DNA of 32,726 nucleotides from Mycobacteriales bacterium (GCA_035995165.1 DASYKU010000141.1:1-32726); one strand, 5' to 3'. Positions 1-8,622 are shown, counted from the stretch's first letter. A program made the numbers and translations. Notes: generated by a model from the sequence alone, not told the origin.

Positions 1-106
1 TCGACATCGTGCTGGCCGGGGTGGCCGACCGGGAGGCCGGCTCGGGTTCCTGCTCACGTTCCGGCTGCCGGAGCGGGCGCGGCCCGAGGCGGTCCCCGCG
101 CACTGA
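1..106 (+). pseudogene. C-terminal tail of a sensor-kinase-like protein, partial, with an apparent frame break
   Basis: The window opens inside a plus-strand coding sequence that ends at TGA 104-106. Positions 3-47 read well in one frame (DIVLAGVADREAGSG). From about 47 the coding-like frame is shifted by one base and reads FLLTFRLPERARPEAVPAH to the stop. Both segments have G/C in nearly every third position. Joined, they resemble the end of a histidine-kinase ATPase domain, where a glycine-rich turn is followed by an F-x-L-x-F-x-L-P strand. One missing base in the GGG run near 44-46 would restore a single frame. It could be a real frameshift, a sequencing error, or chance. The family call rests on about 35 residues and is weak. 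Confidence 0.35.
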
Positions 107-123
107 CCGCCTTGCCGGAAGAG

Positions 124-145
124 GGGCCGGCTCTAGAGCCAGCCC
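124..145. terminator. Bidirectional terminator-like palindrome centred on the corA stop codon
   Basis: An inverted repeat is centred on CTAG (133-136). The arms pair over 124-132 and 137-145 with one C/A mismatch (128/141). The corA stop (TAG on the minus strand, 133-135) lies in the loop. On the plus strand the hairpin is followed by a pyrimidine run (TTCCTCTT), as expected of a terminator for the gene ending at 106. It sits between two convergent genes. Confidence 0.55.
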
Positions 146-1101
146 TTCCTCTTGAAGATGGCGTAGACGCCGATCGCGAGCGCGATCGTCACCACGGTGC
201 TGACCAGGAACCCCCACATCGTCCCCGAGCCCGGGTACGGGACGTTCTGGCCGTAGAAGCCGGTGACGGCGGTCGGGACCGCGATGATCGCGGCCCAGCC
301 GGAGAGCTTGCGGACGACCTGGTTGAGGTTCGCGTTGGCCAGCGACAGGCCCACGTCGAACATCGTGGCGACCGTGTCCCGCAGCCCGTCGTTCCACTCG
401 TTGGTCCGCACCACGTGGTCGTGCAGATCCCGCAGCCGCTCGGTCAGCTCGGTCGGGTGGGCCGGGTCGGCGTGCCGGATCAGGGTGTCGGCGACGTCCC
501 GCATCGGCAGCACGACCTTGCGGATCCCGGTCATCTGCCGCCGCAGCATGTACGTCTGCCGCTGGATGTCGTGCCCGGAGCGCGGCTGCTGGTCGAACAG
601 CCGGTCCTCGGCGTCCTCGACCCGGTCGTCGATCTCCTGCAGGCAGGACAGGTGGCCGTCGACGACGACGTCGAGCAGCCCGTACAGCAGGGCCTTGGGG
701 CCGAACTCGAGCAGGTCCGGGTTGTCGTCCCAGGCCCTGACCACCGGCTCGATGTCGAAGTCCGGCCCGCGCACGGTGACCAGCGCCCGCGGCAGCACGA
801 AGGCCGAGACCCTCGACAGCCGCAGCTCGTTCTCGGCGTTGGTGCTCATCCCGTACGTGGTGACGAACAGGTGGCTCGGATAGCGGTCGATCTTCGGGCG
901 TTCGTGGTGTTCGAGGGCGTCTTCGACCGCGAGCGGGTCCAGGCCGAGCTCGTCCGCGAGCTGGTTCAGGTCGTCCTGATCAGGCAGGCAGAGGTCGGCC
1001 CAGACGAGGGTGTCGTTCTCCTGCAGGTAGTCCGAGACGGCCGACATCGGGAAGTCCTCTTTCTCGAGGACCTCCTTCCGCCACACCCGGGTGCGCGCCA
1101 C
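133..1101 (-). CDS. corA: CorA-family magnesium/cobalt transporter
   Basis: A 322-residue protein of the CorA (2-TM-GxN) family, which forms pentameric Mg2+/Co2+ channels in the cytoplasmic membrane. The N-terminal cytoplasmic alpha/beta domain is followed by a long helical stalk (about residues 130-260). Two C-terminal membrane segments follow (about 263-283 and 293-315) and a basic tail ending KRKGWL. The signature at the end of TM1 reads FYGQN in place of the usual YGMN: the Gly and Asn of GxN are kept. The start is GTG with a G-rich stretch (GGGGAAC) upstream. It lies 24 bp downstream of the DUF6458 gene on the same strand and may share its transcript. Length and topology are normal for the family. 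Which cation it carries cannot be told from sequence. Confidence 0.93.
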   Translation of the reverse strand: MARTRVWRKEVLEKEDFPMSAVSDYLQENDTLVWADLCLPDQDDLNQLADELGLDPLAVEDALEHHERPKIDRYPSHLFVTTYGMSTNAENELRLSRVSAFVLPRALVTVRGPDFDIEPVVRAWDDNPDLLEFGPKALLYGLLDVVVDGHLSCLQEIDDRVEDAEDRLFDQQPRSGHDIQRQTYMLRRQMTGIRKVVLPMRDVADTLIRHADPAHPTELTERLRDLHDHVVRTNEWNDGLRDTVATMFDVGLSLANANLNQVVRKLSGWAAIIAVPTAVTGFYGQNVPYPGSGTMWGFLVSTVVTIALAIGVYAIFKRKGWL

Positions 1102-1125
1102 GCGCCCGTTCCCCGTGCCGCTCGA

Positions 1126-1365
1126 TTAGGGAAGCTCGTCGTCGGAGTAGATCCGCCGCTCCTCCACGATTCCGCCGGGCTCCAGCGGCTCACCCCGGTT
1201 GGCGCGGGTCGCCAGGATGATCAGCGAGAGCAGGAACAGGACGCCGCCGACGATCATGAGAATGACGCCGACGGTCGCCAGGTCGATCCCGCTCGGCGAC
1301 CAGTCGACCGCGAACGTGAGGATCGCCCCTACGGCGAACACGAACAGGCTTGCACCGATCTTCAC
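1126..1365 (-). CDS. Small two-helix membrane protein, DUF6458 family
   Basis: A 79-residue protein starting at GTG 1363-1365, chosen because a clear GAGGAGG Shine-Dalgarno lies 7 bases upstream; longer in-frame extensions have no such signal. Two hydrophobic segments (about residues 3-20 and 27-50) flank a short loop containing [12 protein letters not shown] charged C-terminal tail rich in Glu and Asp follows. The pattern [11 protein letters not shown]…GxILMIxG is typical of the actinobacterial DUF6458 family, whose function is unknown. It is divergent from guaA with 88 bp between starts and lies upstream of corA on the same strand. Confidence 0.8.
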   Translation of the reverse strand: MKIGASLFVFAVGAILTFAVDWSPSGIDLATVGVILMIVGGVLFLLSLIILATRANRGEPLEPGGIVEERRIYSDDELP

Positions 1366-1440
1366 CGGATTTCCTCCTCTGTCGGTTCGAGTGTGTACCC
1401 GTAACCGATCCTCGGCACACGGCTCGACGCGCCGGACGCC

Positions 1441-1453
1441 TAAGCTCTTTCGG
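1441..1453 (+). promoter_or_regulatory. Candidate -10 box for leaderless guaA transcript
   Basis: TAAGCT (1441-1446) fits the actinobacterial TANNNT -10 pattern and is followed by 7 bases and then the GTG start of guaA at 1454. No Shine-Dalgarno is present between them, so transcription probably begins at or next to the start codon. No convincing -35 box was seen. Confidence 0.5.
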
Positions 1454-3007
1454 GTGACGGTTGACCCCACCGCCGACCTCGTCCTCGTCGTCGACTACGG
1501 CGCGCAGTATGCGCAGCTCATCGCCCGCAGAGTGCGCGAGGCGAAGGTCTACTCGGAGATCGTGCCGCACGACACCCCGGTGGCCGAGATCCTGGCCCGC
1601 CGGCCGAAGGCGGTGATCCTCTCCGGCGGCCCCTCCTCGGTGTACGCGCCGGGCGCGCCGCAGGCCCCGACCGAGCTCGTGCACGCGGGCGTACCGACCC
1701 TCGGGATCTGTTACGGCTTCCAGGCGATGGCCCAGGCCCTCGGCGGGACCGTCGCGCGGACCGGCCGGTCGGAGTTCGGGCGTACGCCGCTGTCGGTCTC
1801 CGGCGCCGGCGGGGTGCTGTCGTTCGCGCCGGGCCCGGTCTGGATGTCGCACGGGGACGCGGTCTCGGCCGCGCCCCCCGGGTTCGCGGTGACGGCGTCC
1901 ACTCCGGACAGTCCGGTGGCCGCGTTCGAGGACCCGGCCCGCGGGCTCTACGGCGTCCAGTTCCACCCCGAGGTGCTGCACACCGCGGGCGGGCAGGCGA
2001 TCCTGGAACGGTTCCTCTACGACGGGGCCGGCTGCCGTCCACTGTGGACCGAGGCCAACATCGTCGAGGAGCAGGTCACGGCGATCCGGGCCCAGGTCGG
2101 CGGCAAGCGGGTCATCTGCGGGCTCTCCGGCGGGGTCGACTCCGCGGTCGCGGCGGCGCTCGTGCAGCGTGCGGTCGGGGACCAGCTCACCTGCGTGTTC
2201 GTCGACCACGGGCTGCTGCGGCTGGGCGAGGCGGCCCAGGTCGAGGACGACTTCGTGGCCGCGACCGGCGTCCGGCTGCACGTCGTGGACGCTGCGTCCC
2301 GATTCCTCGAGGCGCTGGCCGGGGTGTCCGACCCGGAGCAGAAGCGGAAGATCGTCGGCCGCGAGTTCATCCGGGCGTTCGAGGGGGCGGCGCGGGCGAT
2401 CGCCTCGTCCGACGGCGTCGAGTTCCTCGTGCAGGGGACGTTGTATCCGGACGTGGTCGAGTCCGGCGGCGGGTCCGGTGCGGCGACGATCAAGTCCCAC
2501 CACAACGTCGGCGGGCTGCCCGACGACCTCCAGTTCTCGCTGGTCGAGCCGCTGCGGACGCTGTTCAAGGACGAGGTCCGCCGGGTCGGGCTGCAGCTCG
2601 GCCTGCCGGCGGAGATCGTCTGGCGGCAGCCGTTCCCCGGGCCGGGGCTGGCGATCCGGATCGTCGGCTCGGTGACCGCGGACCGGCTGTCGGTGCTGCG
2701 CTCGGCCGACGCGATCGCCCGGGCCGAGCTGAGCGCGGCCGGGCTGGACCGCGAGATCTGGCAGTGCCCGGTGGTGCTGCTGGCCGACGTCCGGTCCGTG
2801 GGTGTGCAGGGCGACGGGCGGACGTACGGGCATCCGGTCGTGCTGCGGCCGGTCTCCTCCGAGGACGCGATGACCGCGGACTGGACGCGGGTGCCGTACG
2901 AGGTCCTGGAGCGGATCTCGACCCGGATCACCAACGAGGTGCGCGAGGTCAACCGCGTCGTGCTCGACGTGACTTCCAAGCCGCCGGGCACGATCGAGTG
3001 GGAGTGA
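1454..3007 (+). CDS. guaA: GMP synthase (glutamine-hydrolysing)
   Basis: Converts XMP, glutamine and ATP to GMP in the last step of guanine nucleotide synthesis, in the cytoplasm. The 517-residue product has the full family layout. The class I glutamine amidotransferase domain has nucleophile Cys86 in GICYGFQ, and His171 and Glu173 in VQFHPEV. The ATP-pyrophosphatase domain has its PP-loop SGGVDS at 225-230. The C-terminal dimerisation domain ends KPPGTIEWE, the conserved GuaA terminus. Start GTG 1454 gives an N-terminus ([19 protein letters not shown]) matching family length; the open frame extends further upstream but that part is not GuaA-like. No Shine-Dalgarno is seen, and a -10-like box lies 7 bases upstream. 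It is divergent from the DUF6458 gene and convergent with the secreted protein gene at 3024. Confidence 0.97.
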   Translation: MTVDPTADLVLVVDYGAQYAQLIARRVREAKVYSEIVPHDTPVAEILARRPKAVILSGGPSSVYAPGAPQAPTELVHAGVPTLGICYGFQAMAQALGGTVARTGRSEFGRTPLSVSGAGGVLSFAPGPVWMSHGDAVSAAPPGFAVTASTPDSPVAAFEDPARGLYGVQFHPEVLHTAGGQAILERFLYDGAGCRPLWTEANIVEEQVTAIRAQVGGKRVICGLSGGVDSAVAAALVQRAVGDQLTCVFVDHGLLRLGEAAQVEDDFVAATGVRLHVVDAASRFLEALAGVSDPEQKRKIVGREFIRAFEGAARAIASSDGVEFLVQGTLYPDVVESGGGSGAATIKSHHNVGGLPDDLQFSLVEPLRTLFKDEVRRVGLQLGLPAEIVWRQPFPGPGLAIRIVGSVTADRLSVLRSADAIARAELSAAGLDREIWQCPVVLLADVRSVGVQGDGRTYGHPVVLRPVSSEDAMTADWTRVPYEVLERISTRITNEVREVNRVVLDVTSKPPGTIEWE

Positions 3008-3014
3008 TCCGCGC

Positions 3015-3036
3015 GACCTGCGGCTAGCCGCAGGTC
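3015..3036. terminator. Perfect 22-bp palindrome between convergent genes, stop codon at its centre
   Basis: GACCTGCGG, CTAG and CCGCAGGTC form an uninterrupted palindrome starting 8 bases after the guaA stop. The central CTAG (3024-3027) contains the TAG stop of the minus-strand gene. It is placed to terminate both convergent transcripts. No U-tract follows on either side, so folding would be the main signal. Confidence 0.6.
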
Positions 3037-4082
3037 CAGACGATCGGGCGCTCGGGGTTCACGCCGACGCCGGTGGCGATCCAGCTGCCGCCGACCTGGG
3101 TGCCGTCGTCGCTGATCGAGCTGGCGGTGCTGACCGTGCCCACGTCCGGCAGCTGGACCGCGTCGACCCCGGGCCAGACCGCGGCGTGCGCCGGGTTGCC
3201 GTTCGGGTCCTCCAGGGTCCCGGCGGCGGTGCCCGCGGCGGTCACGGCGGACAGCGACGCCTTGCCGCCGTTGAGCACCCGCGGCGCCGTCGCGGCCCAG
3301 AGCACCGGCCGGTCCCCGAGCCCGCCCGCGACGAGCTCCGCCCCGGCGATCCAGGTCCCCGCGGTCGCGGTCGCGATCGCGCTCTCCCCCGCGACGGCCG
3401 GGCGCAGGGCGTCCACGGTGGTCTGGGACGGACGGCCCTTGATCGCGGTGAAGCCGCCGCCGGTGTCCCGGCGCAGGCCGACGACCCGGTTGGCGGCATC
3501 GACGGCGTTGAGGTCCGTCGCCGCGTACTGCCGGACGATCGTCGGGGTGGCACCGGCGAGGGACCAGATCACGCCGACCTCGTGGCCGGCGGCGTCGGTA
3601 CGCCAGCCCGCCGCGAGGTTGTTGTCGTTGATGCTCAGCGCGCGGGCGGACGGGCCGCTGCCGGCCGGCAGCGGGAGGGCCGCCGCCACGCCGGCCCGCC
3701 AGACGATCGCGGTGGAGACGTTGCCCGCGGCGATGCTCCAGCCGACCGCGGTGCCGGCCCGGTTCACGTCCTGCGCGACGGTCGGGGTGCCGAACGGCTG
3801 CCCGAGGTCGACGACCCCGCCGGCCCGCCAGAGGGCGGCGTGCTGGGCCTTGGCCAGGAAGGCGTAGCCGGAGTACGTACCGGCGCCGTCGGTGCCGAGC
3901 ACCGCCCCGCCGTGGTTGGCCGAACCGGGCAGCGCCGGCAGCTTGGTCGCGGTCCAGGTGCAGGCCGTCGCGGCGTCGGCGGCGCCGGACGGGATCACGA
4001 TCGCGGCGGCGATGGCGGCGACTCCGGCGGCACCCGCGGCGACGAGGGCGATGCCGCGGCGGCGCGGCAAGAACGTGGGCAT
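3024..4082 (-). CDS. Secreted HAF-repeat-like protein of unknown function
   Basis: A 352-residue product with a signal peptide: RRR, then a hydrophobic Ala/Val/Ile stretch (about residues 9-33), then an Ala-rich AADAATA cleavage region. The mature part is built of repeating units of the type A-x-D-[VL]-N-x-[AN]-G-x-x-[VA]-G-W, such as AQDVNRAGTAVGWS, SINDNNLAAGW, LNAVDAANRVVGLR and SISDDGTQVGGS. They alternate with A-x-[VL]-W strands. This resembles extracellular HAF-repeat proteins, which probably fold as beta-propellers. Two Cys lie near the mature ends (ATACTW and VWTCG) and may form a disulfide. ATG 4080-4082 is preferred because GGGGA lies 5 bases upstream; a TTG 12 bases earlier is the alternative. 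No enzymatic motif was seen. Confidence 0.75.
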   Translation of the reverse strand: MPTFLPRRRGIALVAAGAAGVAAIAAAIVIPSGAADAATACTWTATKLPALPGSANHGGAVLGTDGAGTYSGYAFLAKAQHAALWRAGGVVDLGQPFGTPTVAQDVNRAGTAVGWSIAAGNVSTAIVWRAGVAAALPLPAGSGPSARALSINDNNLAAGWRTDAAGHEVGVIWSLAGATPTIVRQYAATDLNAVDAANRVVGLRRDTGGGFTAIKGRPSQTTVDALRPAVAGESAIATATAGTWIAGAELVAGGLGDRPVLWAATAPRVLNGGKASLSAVTAAGTAAGTLEDPNGNPAHAAVWPGVDAVQLPDVGTVSTASSISDDGTQVGGSWIATGVGVNPERPIVWTCG

Positions 4083-4187
4083 GCGGGTCCCCAACCGTGA
4101 CTGGACTGTTCATTCGGAGGCTATCCACCGGTCTGCGAGTCTCGCGGCGAATTCCGGCAAAAGCCCACTTTGCCCACCCGGCGCCGG

Positions 4188-6512
4188 TCAGCCGACGTAC
4201 GGGGCGCAGGAGGGTTCGGCGGAGAGGGCGGTGCGGAGGGCGAGCGGGGTGCCGGCGGACGGGCGGGCCAGGGCGGAGCTGATCGCGCCGGTCGCGCCGT
4301 CGGCGCCGGTGAGCAGGGCCTGGAGCTGGATCTGGAAGGTGGCGGCGGCCTTCGGGTCGAGGCGGGCGGCGCGGGCGGAGAAGTCGCGCAGGGCGCCGGC
4401 CTCGGTGCCGATCGCGGCGGCGAACGAGTCCGTGTACTCCTGGCCGCCGGCGACGTCGACCACGCCCGCGTCCAGGACCGTGGTCCGGAGCTGGTCGGTC
4501 CGGCCGGCGATCGTCGTGTAGTACGTGGCGACCGCGGTCCGGACCTTGGTCCGGTCCTCCTCGCGCGCGATCGAGGTCACCAGCGCGCTGTTGCTGGAGT
4601 CGACGGACTGCTGCCAGTCGCGCACGCTGCCGCAGACCGACCTGGCGTAGTCCGCCGGCGGGACGCCGGCGTCACGCAGCAGGAAGTACCAGACGCCGGC
4701 GCCGACCAGGGCCAGGGCGAGCACGAGGCTGGTGAGGACGGCGAAGACGGAGCGGCGACGGTGCTTCCTGGGAGGGTCGGCGTCCGTGGCCCGACGGGAC
4801 TTCGGCTCCTCGGCCCGCTCGCGCGTCGGCTCCTGATCCCGGCTGCGCGTCGGCTTCTCGTCGCGGGTGCGCGTCGGCTTCTCGTCGCGGGTGCGCTTCG
4901 GCTTCTCGTCGCGGGCCTTACGGCGGGCGCGGCGGGTCTTCGGCTCGTCGTCCCACGGGTCCGGGTCGGCCTGCCTGCGGGGCTCGTCGTCCCACGGGTC
5001 CGGCGCGCGGAGGCCGCGGGTCTCGGCCGGGGGCTCGGCGGCCTCCCGCCGGGCCCGGCGGGACCGCAGCTCGTCGTCCGGGTCCGGCCGGCCGTACTGC
5101 GACGCACCGTCGGCGGCCGAGCCGAACCCGTCGCCCTCCGGCGCGGCTCGACCGTCGCCCGGCCCCGGCCGGTAAGAGGTGGCGCGGCCGTAGGGCGCAC
5201 GGGTGTCGTCGGCCGGGCCCGACGGACCGTAGGGGGCGGGGCCGCCCTCGACCGGGCCCGACGGACCGTAGGGGGCGGGGCCGCCCTCGGCCGGGCCCGA
5301 CGGGCCGCGGGGCGAGCCATAGGCGGTAGGGCCGTCCTCGGTCGGGCCTGACGGACCGCGGCCGTAGGGCGCCCGGGCGTCGTCGGCCCGGCCCGGCGAA
5401 CCGTAGGGCGAGGCGTAGGGCGCACGGGCGTCGTCGATCGGGCCCGGCGAACCGTACGGCGCACCGGCGTCGTCGGTCGGGCCCCGCGAACCGTGGGGCG
5501 AGCTGTAGAGGCCAGGGCTGTCGTCGATCGGGCCTGACGGACCGCGGCCGTAGGGCCGGCGGGCGTCGTCGATCGGGCCGGGCGGACCGTACGGCGAGCG
5601 ATACGGGGTGGGGCGAGACGGATCGGCCGTGTCCTCGGCCGGCGGGCGGTAGGCCGGGTCGGGGATCTCGCGGCGGGATGCTCCGGTCGGGGGCGAGAAG
5701 CCGCCGGCCGGAGGCAGGTACGACGCGGGCGAGACGTCCTCCGCCGCGCGGCGCTCCTCGGCCTCCCGGCGGGCGCGCCGGGACCGCGGGGCGGGCTCCT
5801 CCGGACGCTCCCCTGCCGGAGGCAGGTACGCCGACGGCGAGTAGTTGTCGTCCGCCTCCGCCGCTTCCCGCCGCGCCCGTCGCGACCGCGGCCCCGCCTC
5901 GCCGTCAACCGGACTCGACGTCCCGTGCCGGTCGCCCGGAGCGGCGCCGTCAACGGGGCCTCGGTAGCGGTCGGAGGCACCAGGGCTTCCCGGGGCGTAC
6001 CGGGGTGGGTCCGGGGGCGGGCCGTAGGAGTTGGTGGGGGACGCCGCGGTCGGAGGGAGTTGGTCGCCCGCATGACGGTCGGGCGTGGCGTGGCGGGAGC
6101 CGGGGTCGGCGGGCCGGGCCGCGTAGTCCGGCGGCTCCGGATCGGACCGCGGCGCCGGGGGCGCATACGCCTCGCCGGCGGAGCGGGGCGCGGGCTGCCC
6201 GTACCGGTCCGGCGGGCCATACCGGTCCGGCGCGGGCGACGGCGGAGCCGGAGTGGGCGCGTACCGGTCCGGCGCGGGCGACGGCGGAGTCGGCAGGTAC
6301 CGGTCCGGCGGGCCGGCGGCGTCGGGTGCGGCGTAGCGGTCGGGCGGGACGGCGCGGGGGTCGGGCGGGCGGGCCGCGGGGAGGTCGTCCATGAGCTGCG
6401 GCAGCGGCGTACCCCAGAGGACGTGCCGCCGGAGCACGTCGTACTGCGCGTCGCTGATCTCGCCGCGCTGGTACATGCCCTTGAGCAGCGCGAGATCGTC
6501 CTGGGACGTCAT
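4188..6512 (-). CDS. Large disordered membrane protein with SHOCT-like N-terminus and extracellular C-terminal domain
   Basis: A 774-residue protein of unknown function. Residues 5-32 (LLKGMYQRGEISDAQYDVLR) match the short oligomerisation SHOCT pattern. Residues about 40-560 are low-complexity, rich in Pro, Gly, Tyr, Asp and Arg. They hold repeats of DRY/PDRYGPP, SRRARREA, PYGPSGP-[AV]-[ED] and TRDEKP. A basic stretch (RKHRRRS) precedes one membrane helix (SVFAVLTSLVLALALVGAG). About 160 residues then lie outside the cell, helical in appearance, with two Cys (SVCGSV and PSCAPY) that could pair. Start ATG 6510-6512 has GGAG six bases upstream. The cytoplasmic disordered tail plus single TM recalls actinobacterial envelope proteins that recruit partners, but no homolog is recognised. 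The internal DNA repeats suggest expansion by slippage. Confidence 0.8.
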   Translation of the reverse strand: MTSQDDLALLKGMYQRGEISDAQYDVLRRHVLWGTPLPQLMDDLPAARPPDPRAVPPDRYAAPDAAGPPDRYLPTPPSPAPDRYAPTPAPPSPAPDRYGPPDRYGQPAPRSAGEAYAPPAPRSDPEPPDYAARPADPGSRHATPDRHAGDQLPPTAASPTNSYGPPPDPPRYAPGSPGASDRYRGPVDGAAPGDRHGTSSPVDGEAGPRSRRARREAAEADDNYSPSAYLPPAGERPEEPAPRSRRARREAEERRAAEDVSPASYLPPAGGFSPPTGASRREIPDPAYRPPAEDTADPSRPTPYRSPYGPPGPIDDARRPYGRGPSGPIDDSPGLYSSPHGSRGPTDDAGAPYGSPGPIDDARAPYASPYGSPGRADDARAPYGRGPSGPTEDGPTAYGSPRGPSGPAEGGPAPYGPSGPVEGGPAPYGPSGPADDTRAPYGRATSYRPGPGDGRAAPEGDGFGSAADGASQYGRPDPDDELRSRRARREAAEPPAETRGLRAPDPWDDEPRRQADPDPWDDEPKTRRARRKARDEKPKRTRDEKPTRTRDEKPTRSRDQEPTRERAEEPKSRRATDADPPRKHRRRSVFAVLTSLVLALALVGAGVWYFLLRDAGVPPADYARSVCGSVRDWQQSVDSSNSALVTSIAREEDRTKVRTAVATYYTTIAGRTDQLRTTVLDAGVVDVAGGQEYTDSFAAAIGTEAGALRDFSARAARLDPKAAATFQIQLQALLTGADGATGAISSALARPSAGTPLALRTALSAEPSCAPYVG
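4843..4914 (-). repeat. Three tandem 24-bp repeats within the disordered protein gene
   Basis: Units begin at 4843, 4867 and 4891 and share GCGCGTCGGCTTCTCGTCG with one or two substitutions per copy. They encode the repeated peptide TRDEKPTR on the minus strand. Confidence 0.85.
5226..5303 (-). repeat. Two near-identical tandem 39-bp repeats within the disordered protein gene
   Basis: Units start at 5226 and 5265 and differ at only a couple of bases. They encode the 13-residue unit with core PYGPSGPVEGGPA. Diverged relatives of the unit continue to about 5600. Confidence 0.85.
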
Positions 6513-6578
6513 CTCGCGCTCCGCACGCCGAGCAGCGTAAGGGGTACGGGCCGAATAGGACCCGGACCGGCGGCAGGA

Positions 6579-6611
6579 CCGACCCCCGCAGGCGTGGCCT
6601 GCGGGGGTCGG
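6579..6611 (-). terminator. Strong hairpin terminator downstream of the PspC/small membrane protein operon
   Basis: A 15-bp perfect stem (6579-6593 with 6597-6611) closes a 3-base GTG loop. On the minus strand it begins one base after the stop codon of the small membrane protein (6613-6615), and the next gene starts at 6512. It is the longest uninterrupted stem noticed in the window. Confidence 0.75.
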
Positions 6612-6612
6612 G

Positions 6613-6804
6613 TCAACTGCCGGATCGGGACCGGCGGGCCAGGCTGGCGATCAGCCCGACCACGCCGACGGAGATGAGCAGCGTCGGCAGCGGCCAGCCG
6701 TCCAGCGCGCCGCCGGGGTCGTCGGACAGGCCCCAGATCAGCGCCCCGCCCACGAAGAACAAACCCAGGACCAGCGAGATCACGTCCAGCTCATGCCTGC
6801 GCAC
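6613..6804 (-). CDS. Small two-helix membrane protein coupled to the PspC/LiaF-like gene
   Basis: A 63-residue protein with two hydrophobic segments (LDVISLVLGLFFVGGALIWGL and LPTLLISVGVVGLIASLA) separated by a short Asp/Pro/Gly loop. It ends in a basic tail (RRSRSGS). The ATG at 6802-6804 lies inside the end of the upstream gene (14-base overlap), so the two are probably translationally coupled. Its placement after the PspC-domain protein suggests a membrane accessory of the same envelope-stress module, but I do not recognise a named family. A strong terminator follows immediately. Confidence 0.75.
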   Translation of the reverse strand: MRRHELDVISLVLGLFFVGGALIWGLSDDPGGALDGWPLPTLLISVGVVGLIASLARRSRSGS

Positions 6805-8464
6805 GGGTCACCCTCACTTGTCCGATGTTGACATCCAGGTCCAGTGCCAGGTCCACGGCGCCGTCACCAGCGCCGGGGCCGTGGTCGATGATCGTCCGGG
6901 CCGGCGACGTGCCGTCCTCGGTCTGCCCGAGCAGGTCGAGCTCGCCGAGTCCGGCCTTGCCGTCGATGCTGACGTCGGCGTCCGCCGGCAGGATCACGTC
7001 GACGTCGCCGACACCGGTGGACGCCTTGATCCGGAGCAGCTCGTTCTCGGGCAGGACCAGATCCGAGAGGTCGATCCGGAGATCGCCGACTCCGAGGCGG
7101 TACTCGGGCTGCAGCTCGGCGACCGACTGCGGGGTGTACACCCGCGTGCCGACGCCACCCTCCAGCGAGATGCCGGACGTGCTCACGACGACGAGCAGGG
7201 CGAGGCTCGGCAGGCCGAGCCAGGCCAGCCACCGCGCCCGGCCCAGGAAGGTGCCGACCAGCAGGCCGAGACCGATGATCCCGGTCGCCAGCGCCAGGTA
7301 GTCCTTGGTCGCGGGGTGGGTGGCGTCGCCGGAGTCGAGCGCGGCGGTGATCCCGACCACGATGAGCAGCACGCAGATCGTGAGCACGCCCAGGATCGAG
7401 TGCTCCCGGCGCGGCTTGGGGACCGGCGGCGGGGCGGTCACCGTCGCCGTCGCGCCCTGGTACGCCGGCGCCGCGGGCTGATACGCGGGCTGGGCGGGCT
7501 GATACGCCGCCGGCCCGGGCTGGTAGGCGGTCGCGCCGGTCGGTGGCACGGTCTCGTACGCGGCCGGCGCCGGCTGGTACGGCTCGGGTCCGGCCGGCTG
7601 CGGTGGGCCGCCGGCCCGGCGGTCCTGCAGGTTCCGGATGAGGAAGAACCCGCCGCCGACCAGGATGAGCACCAGGGCCAGGTCGCGGGCGTCGCCGAGG
7701 GCGAGCACGCCGGCCAGCACCAGGCCGGCCAGGACCAGCGCGAGCGCGGCCGCGGTGTCGCGGGCCCGGCGGGAGCCGCCGGGGTTGCGGCCGATCAGCG
7801 ACTCGACCGGGGAGGCCTGCTGGTCGGCAGCGGGGAGGAACAGCCAGCCGACCGCGTACAGCAGGAGGCCGCTGCCACCGAAGAGGGTGAGCACCGCGAA
7901 CAGGACGCGGAACAGGACCGGGTCGACGCCGGTGAACTCGCCCAGTCCGCCGGCGACGCCGGCCACGACCTTCCGGTCCGTGCTGCGGGTCAGCCGCCGG
8001 CTTCCCCCGGGCCAGAACCCCGGCGGGGTCCCGCCACCGGGCGGCACCCCACCCGAAGGCGGCACTCCACCCGACGGCGGCCAGGGCGGCACTCCACCCG
8101 ACGGGGCATCGCTCGGCGGGGCATCGCTCGGCGGCGCCGTGCCGGGAGGAGGCGGGAACTCGCCGGACGGTGTCCCGGCGTCGCCGACCACGGTCGGCTC
8201 GTCCAGCACGGTCGGCGGCTCGTCCGCGGCGGGTGCCGTGGGGTGAGCGGCCGGAGCATCGGTCGTGGGGACCGGCCCGGGGATGCGAGCCGTCTCCGCC
8301 TCGGACGCGGAGGCAAGGTCCCGAGCCGACTCGGCCGGAGCCGCATCCGCACCCGGGGGGAACTCGGGAGCCGACTCGGCCGGAGTAGCCGGGCCGACCT
8401 GCTCGACCGGCGGGACGTCCGGAGAGGGGGTGGGGGGTGGGGAGGTGGGGTCCTGCTCGTTCAT
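6791..8464 (-). CDS. PspC-domain membrane protein with LiaF-like C-terminal domain (EsrI/LiaF-type regulator candidate)
   Basis: A 557-residue protein in four parts. The Pro/Ala/Gly-rich cytoplasmic N-terminus covers about 1-155, with repeated SGGVPP and PPSDAP. A PspC domain follows at about 158-213 (VVAGVAGGLGEFTGVDPVLFR then VLTLFGGSGLLLYAVGWLFLP). Several further membrane helices flank a Tyr/Gln/Pro-rich linker with AYQP repeats. The C-terminal beta-rich domain (about 440-557; GVGDLRIDLSDL, STGVGDVDVILP) resembles the LiaF/DUF4097-like fold. In EsrISR of Corynebacterium and LiaFSR of Firmicutes, proteins of this kind restrain a partner kinase until envelope stress occurs. The divergent PspC kinase and NarL regulator here fit that model, though the restraint is inference. 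The start ATG at 8464 has no clear Shine-Dalgarno. Upstream in-frame sequence is not protein-like. Confidence 0.85.
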   Translation of the reverse strand: MNEQDPTSPPPTPSPDVPPVEQVGPATPAESAPEFPPGADAAPAESARDLASASEAETARIPGPVPTTDAPAAHPTAPAADEPPTVLDEPTVVGDAGTPSGEFPPPPGTAPPSDAPPSDAPSGGVPPWPPSGGVPPSGGVPPGGGTPPGFWPGGSRRLTRSTDRKVVAGVAGGLGEFTGVDPVLFRVLFAVLTLFGGSGLLLYAVGWLFLPAADQQASPVESLIGRNPGGSRRARDTAAALALVLAGLVLAGVLALGDARDLALVLILVGGGFFLIRNLQDRRAGGPPQPAGPEPYQPAPAAYETVPPTGATAYQPGPAAYQPAQPAYQPAAPAYQGATATVTAPPPVPKPRREHSILGVLTICVLLIVVGITAALDSGDATHPATKDYLALATGIIGLGLLVGTFLGRARWLAWLGLPSLALLVVVSTSGISLEGGVGTRVYTPQSVAELQPEYRLGVGDLRIDLSDLVLPENELLRIKASTGVGDVDVILPADADVSIDGKAGLGELDLLGQTEDGTSPARTIIDHGPGAGDGAVDLALDLDVNIGQVRVTRAQA

Positions 8465-8520
8465 GGGTCGATCGTGTCGCTGCCGGGAGGCCGCCGGTAT
8501 CGGGGATGGCCCTGATCGAA

Positions 8521-8541
8521 CCCTGGTCCCGAAGACCAGGG
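8521..8541. promoter_or_regulatory. Inverted repeat in the divergent promoter region of the PspC module
   Basis: CCCTGGTC, a 5-base spacer (CCGAA) and GACCAGGG form a perfect 8-bp inverted repeat. It lies in the 158-bp gap between the divergent PspC/LiaF-like gene and the PspC kinase gene, about 80 bp before the kinase start. It could be an operator for the NarL-type regulator of this locus. The same arms (CCTGGTC and GACCAGG) recur in the terminator hairpin at 10473-10499. Confidence 0.4.
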
Positions 8542-8622
8542 GCGTCCCCGTGGCCGCACCCCCACCGCGGGTGCCACCATCGGGACCACAGTCAGTGAAC
8601 ACACCGACCAGAGGAGAGAACG

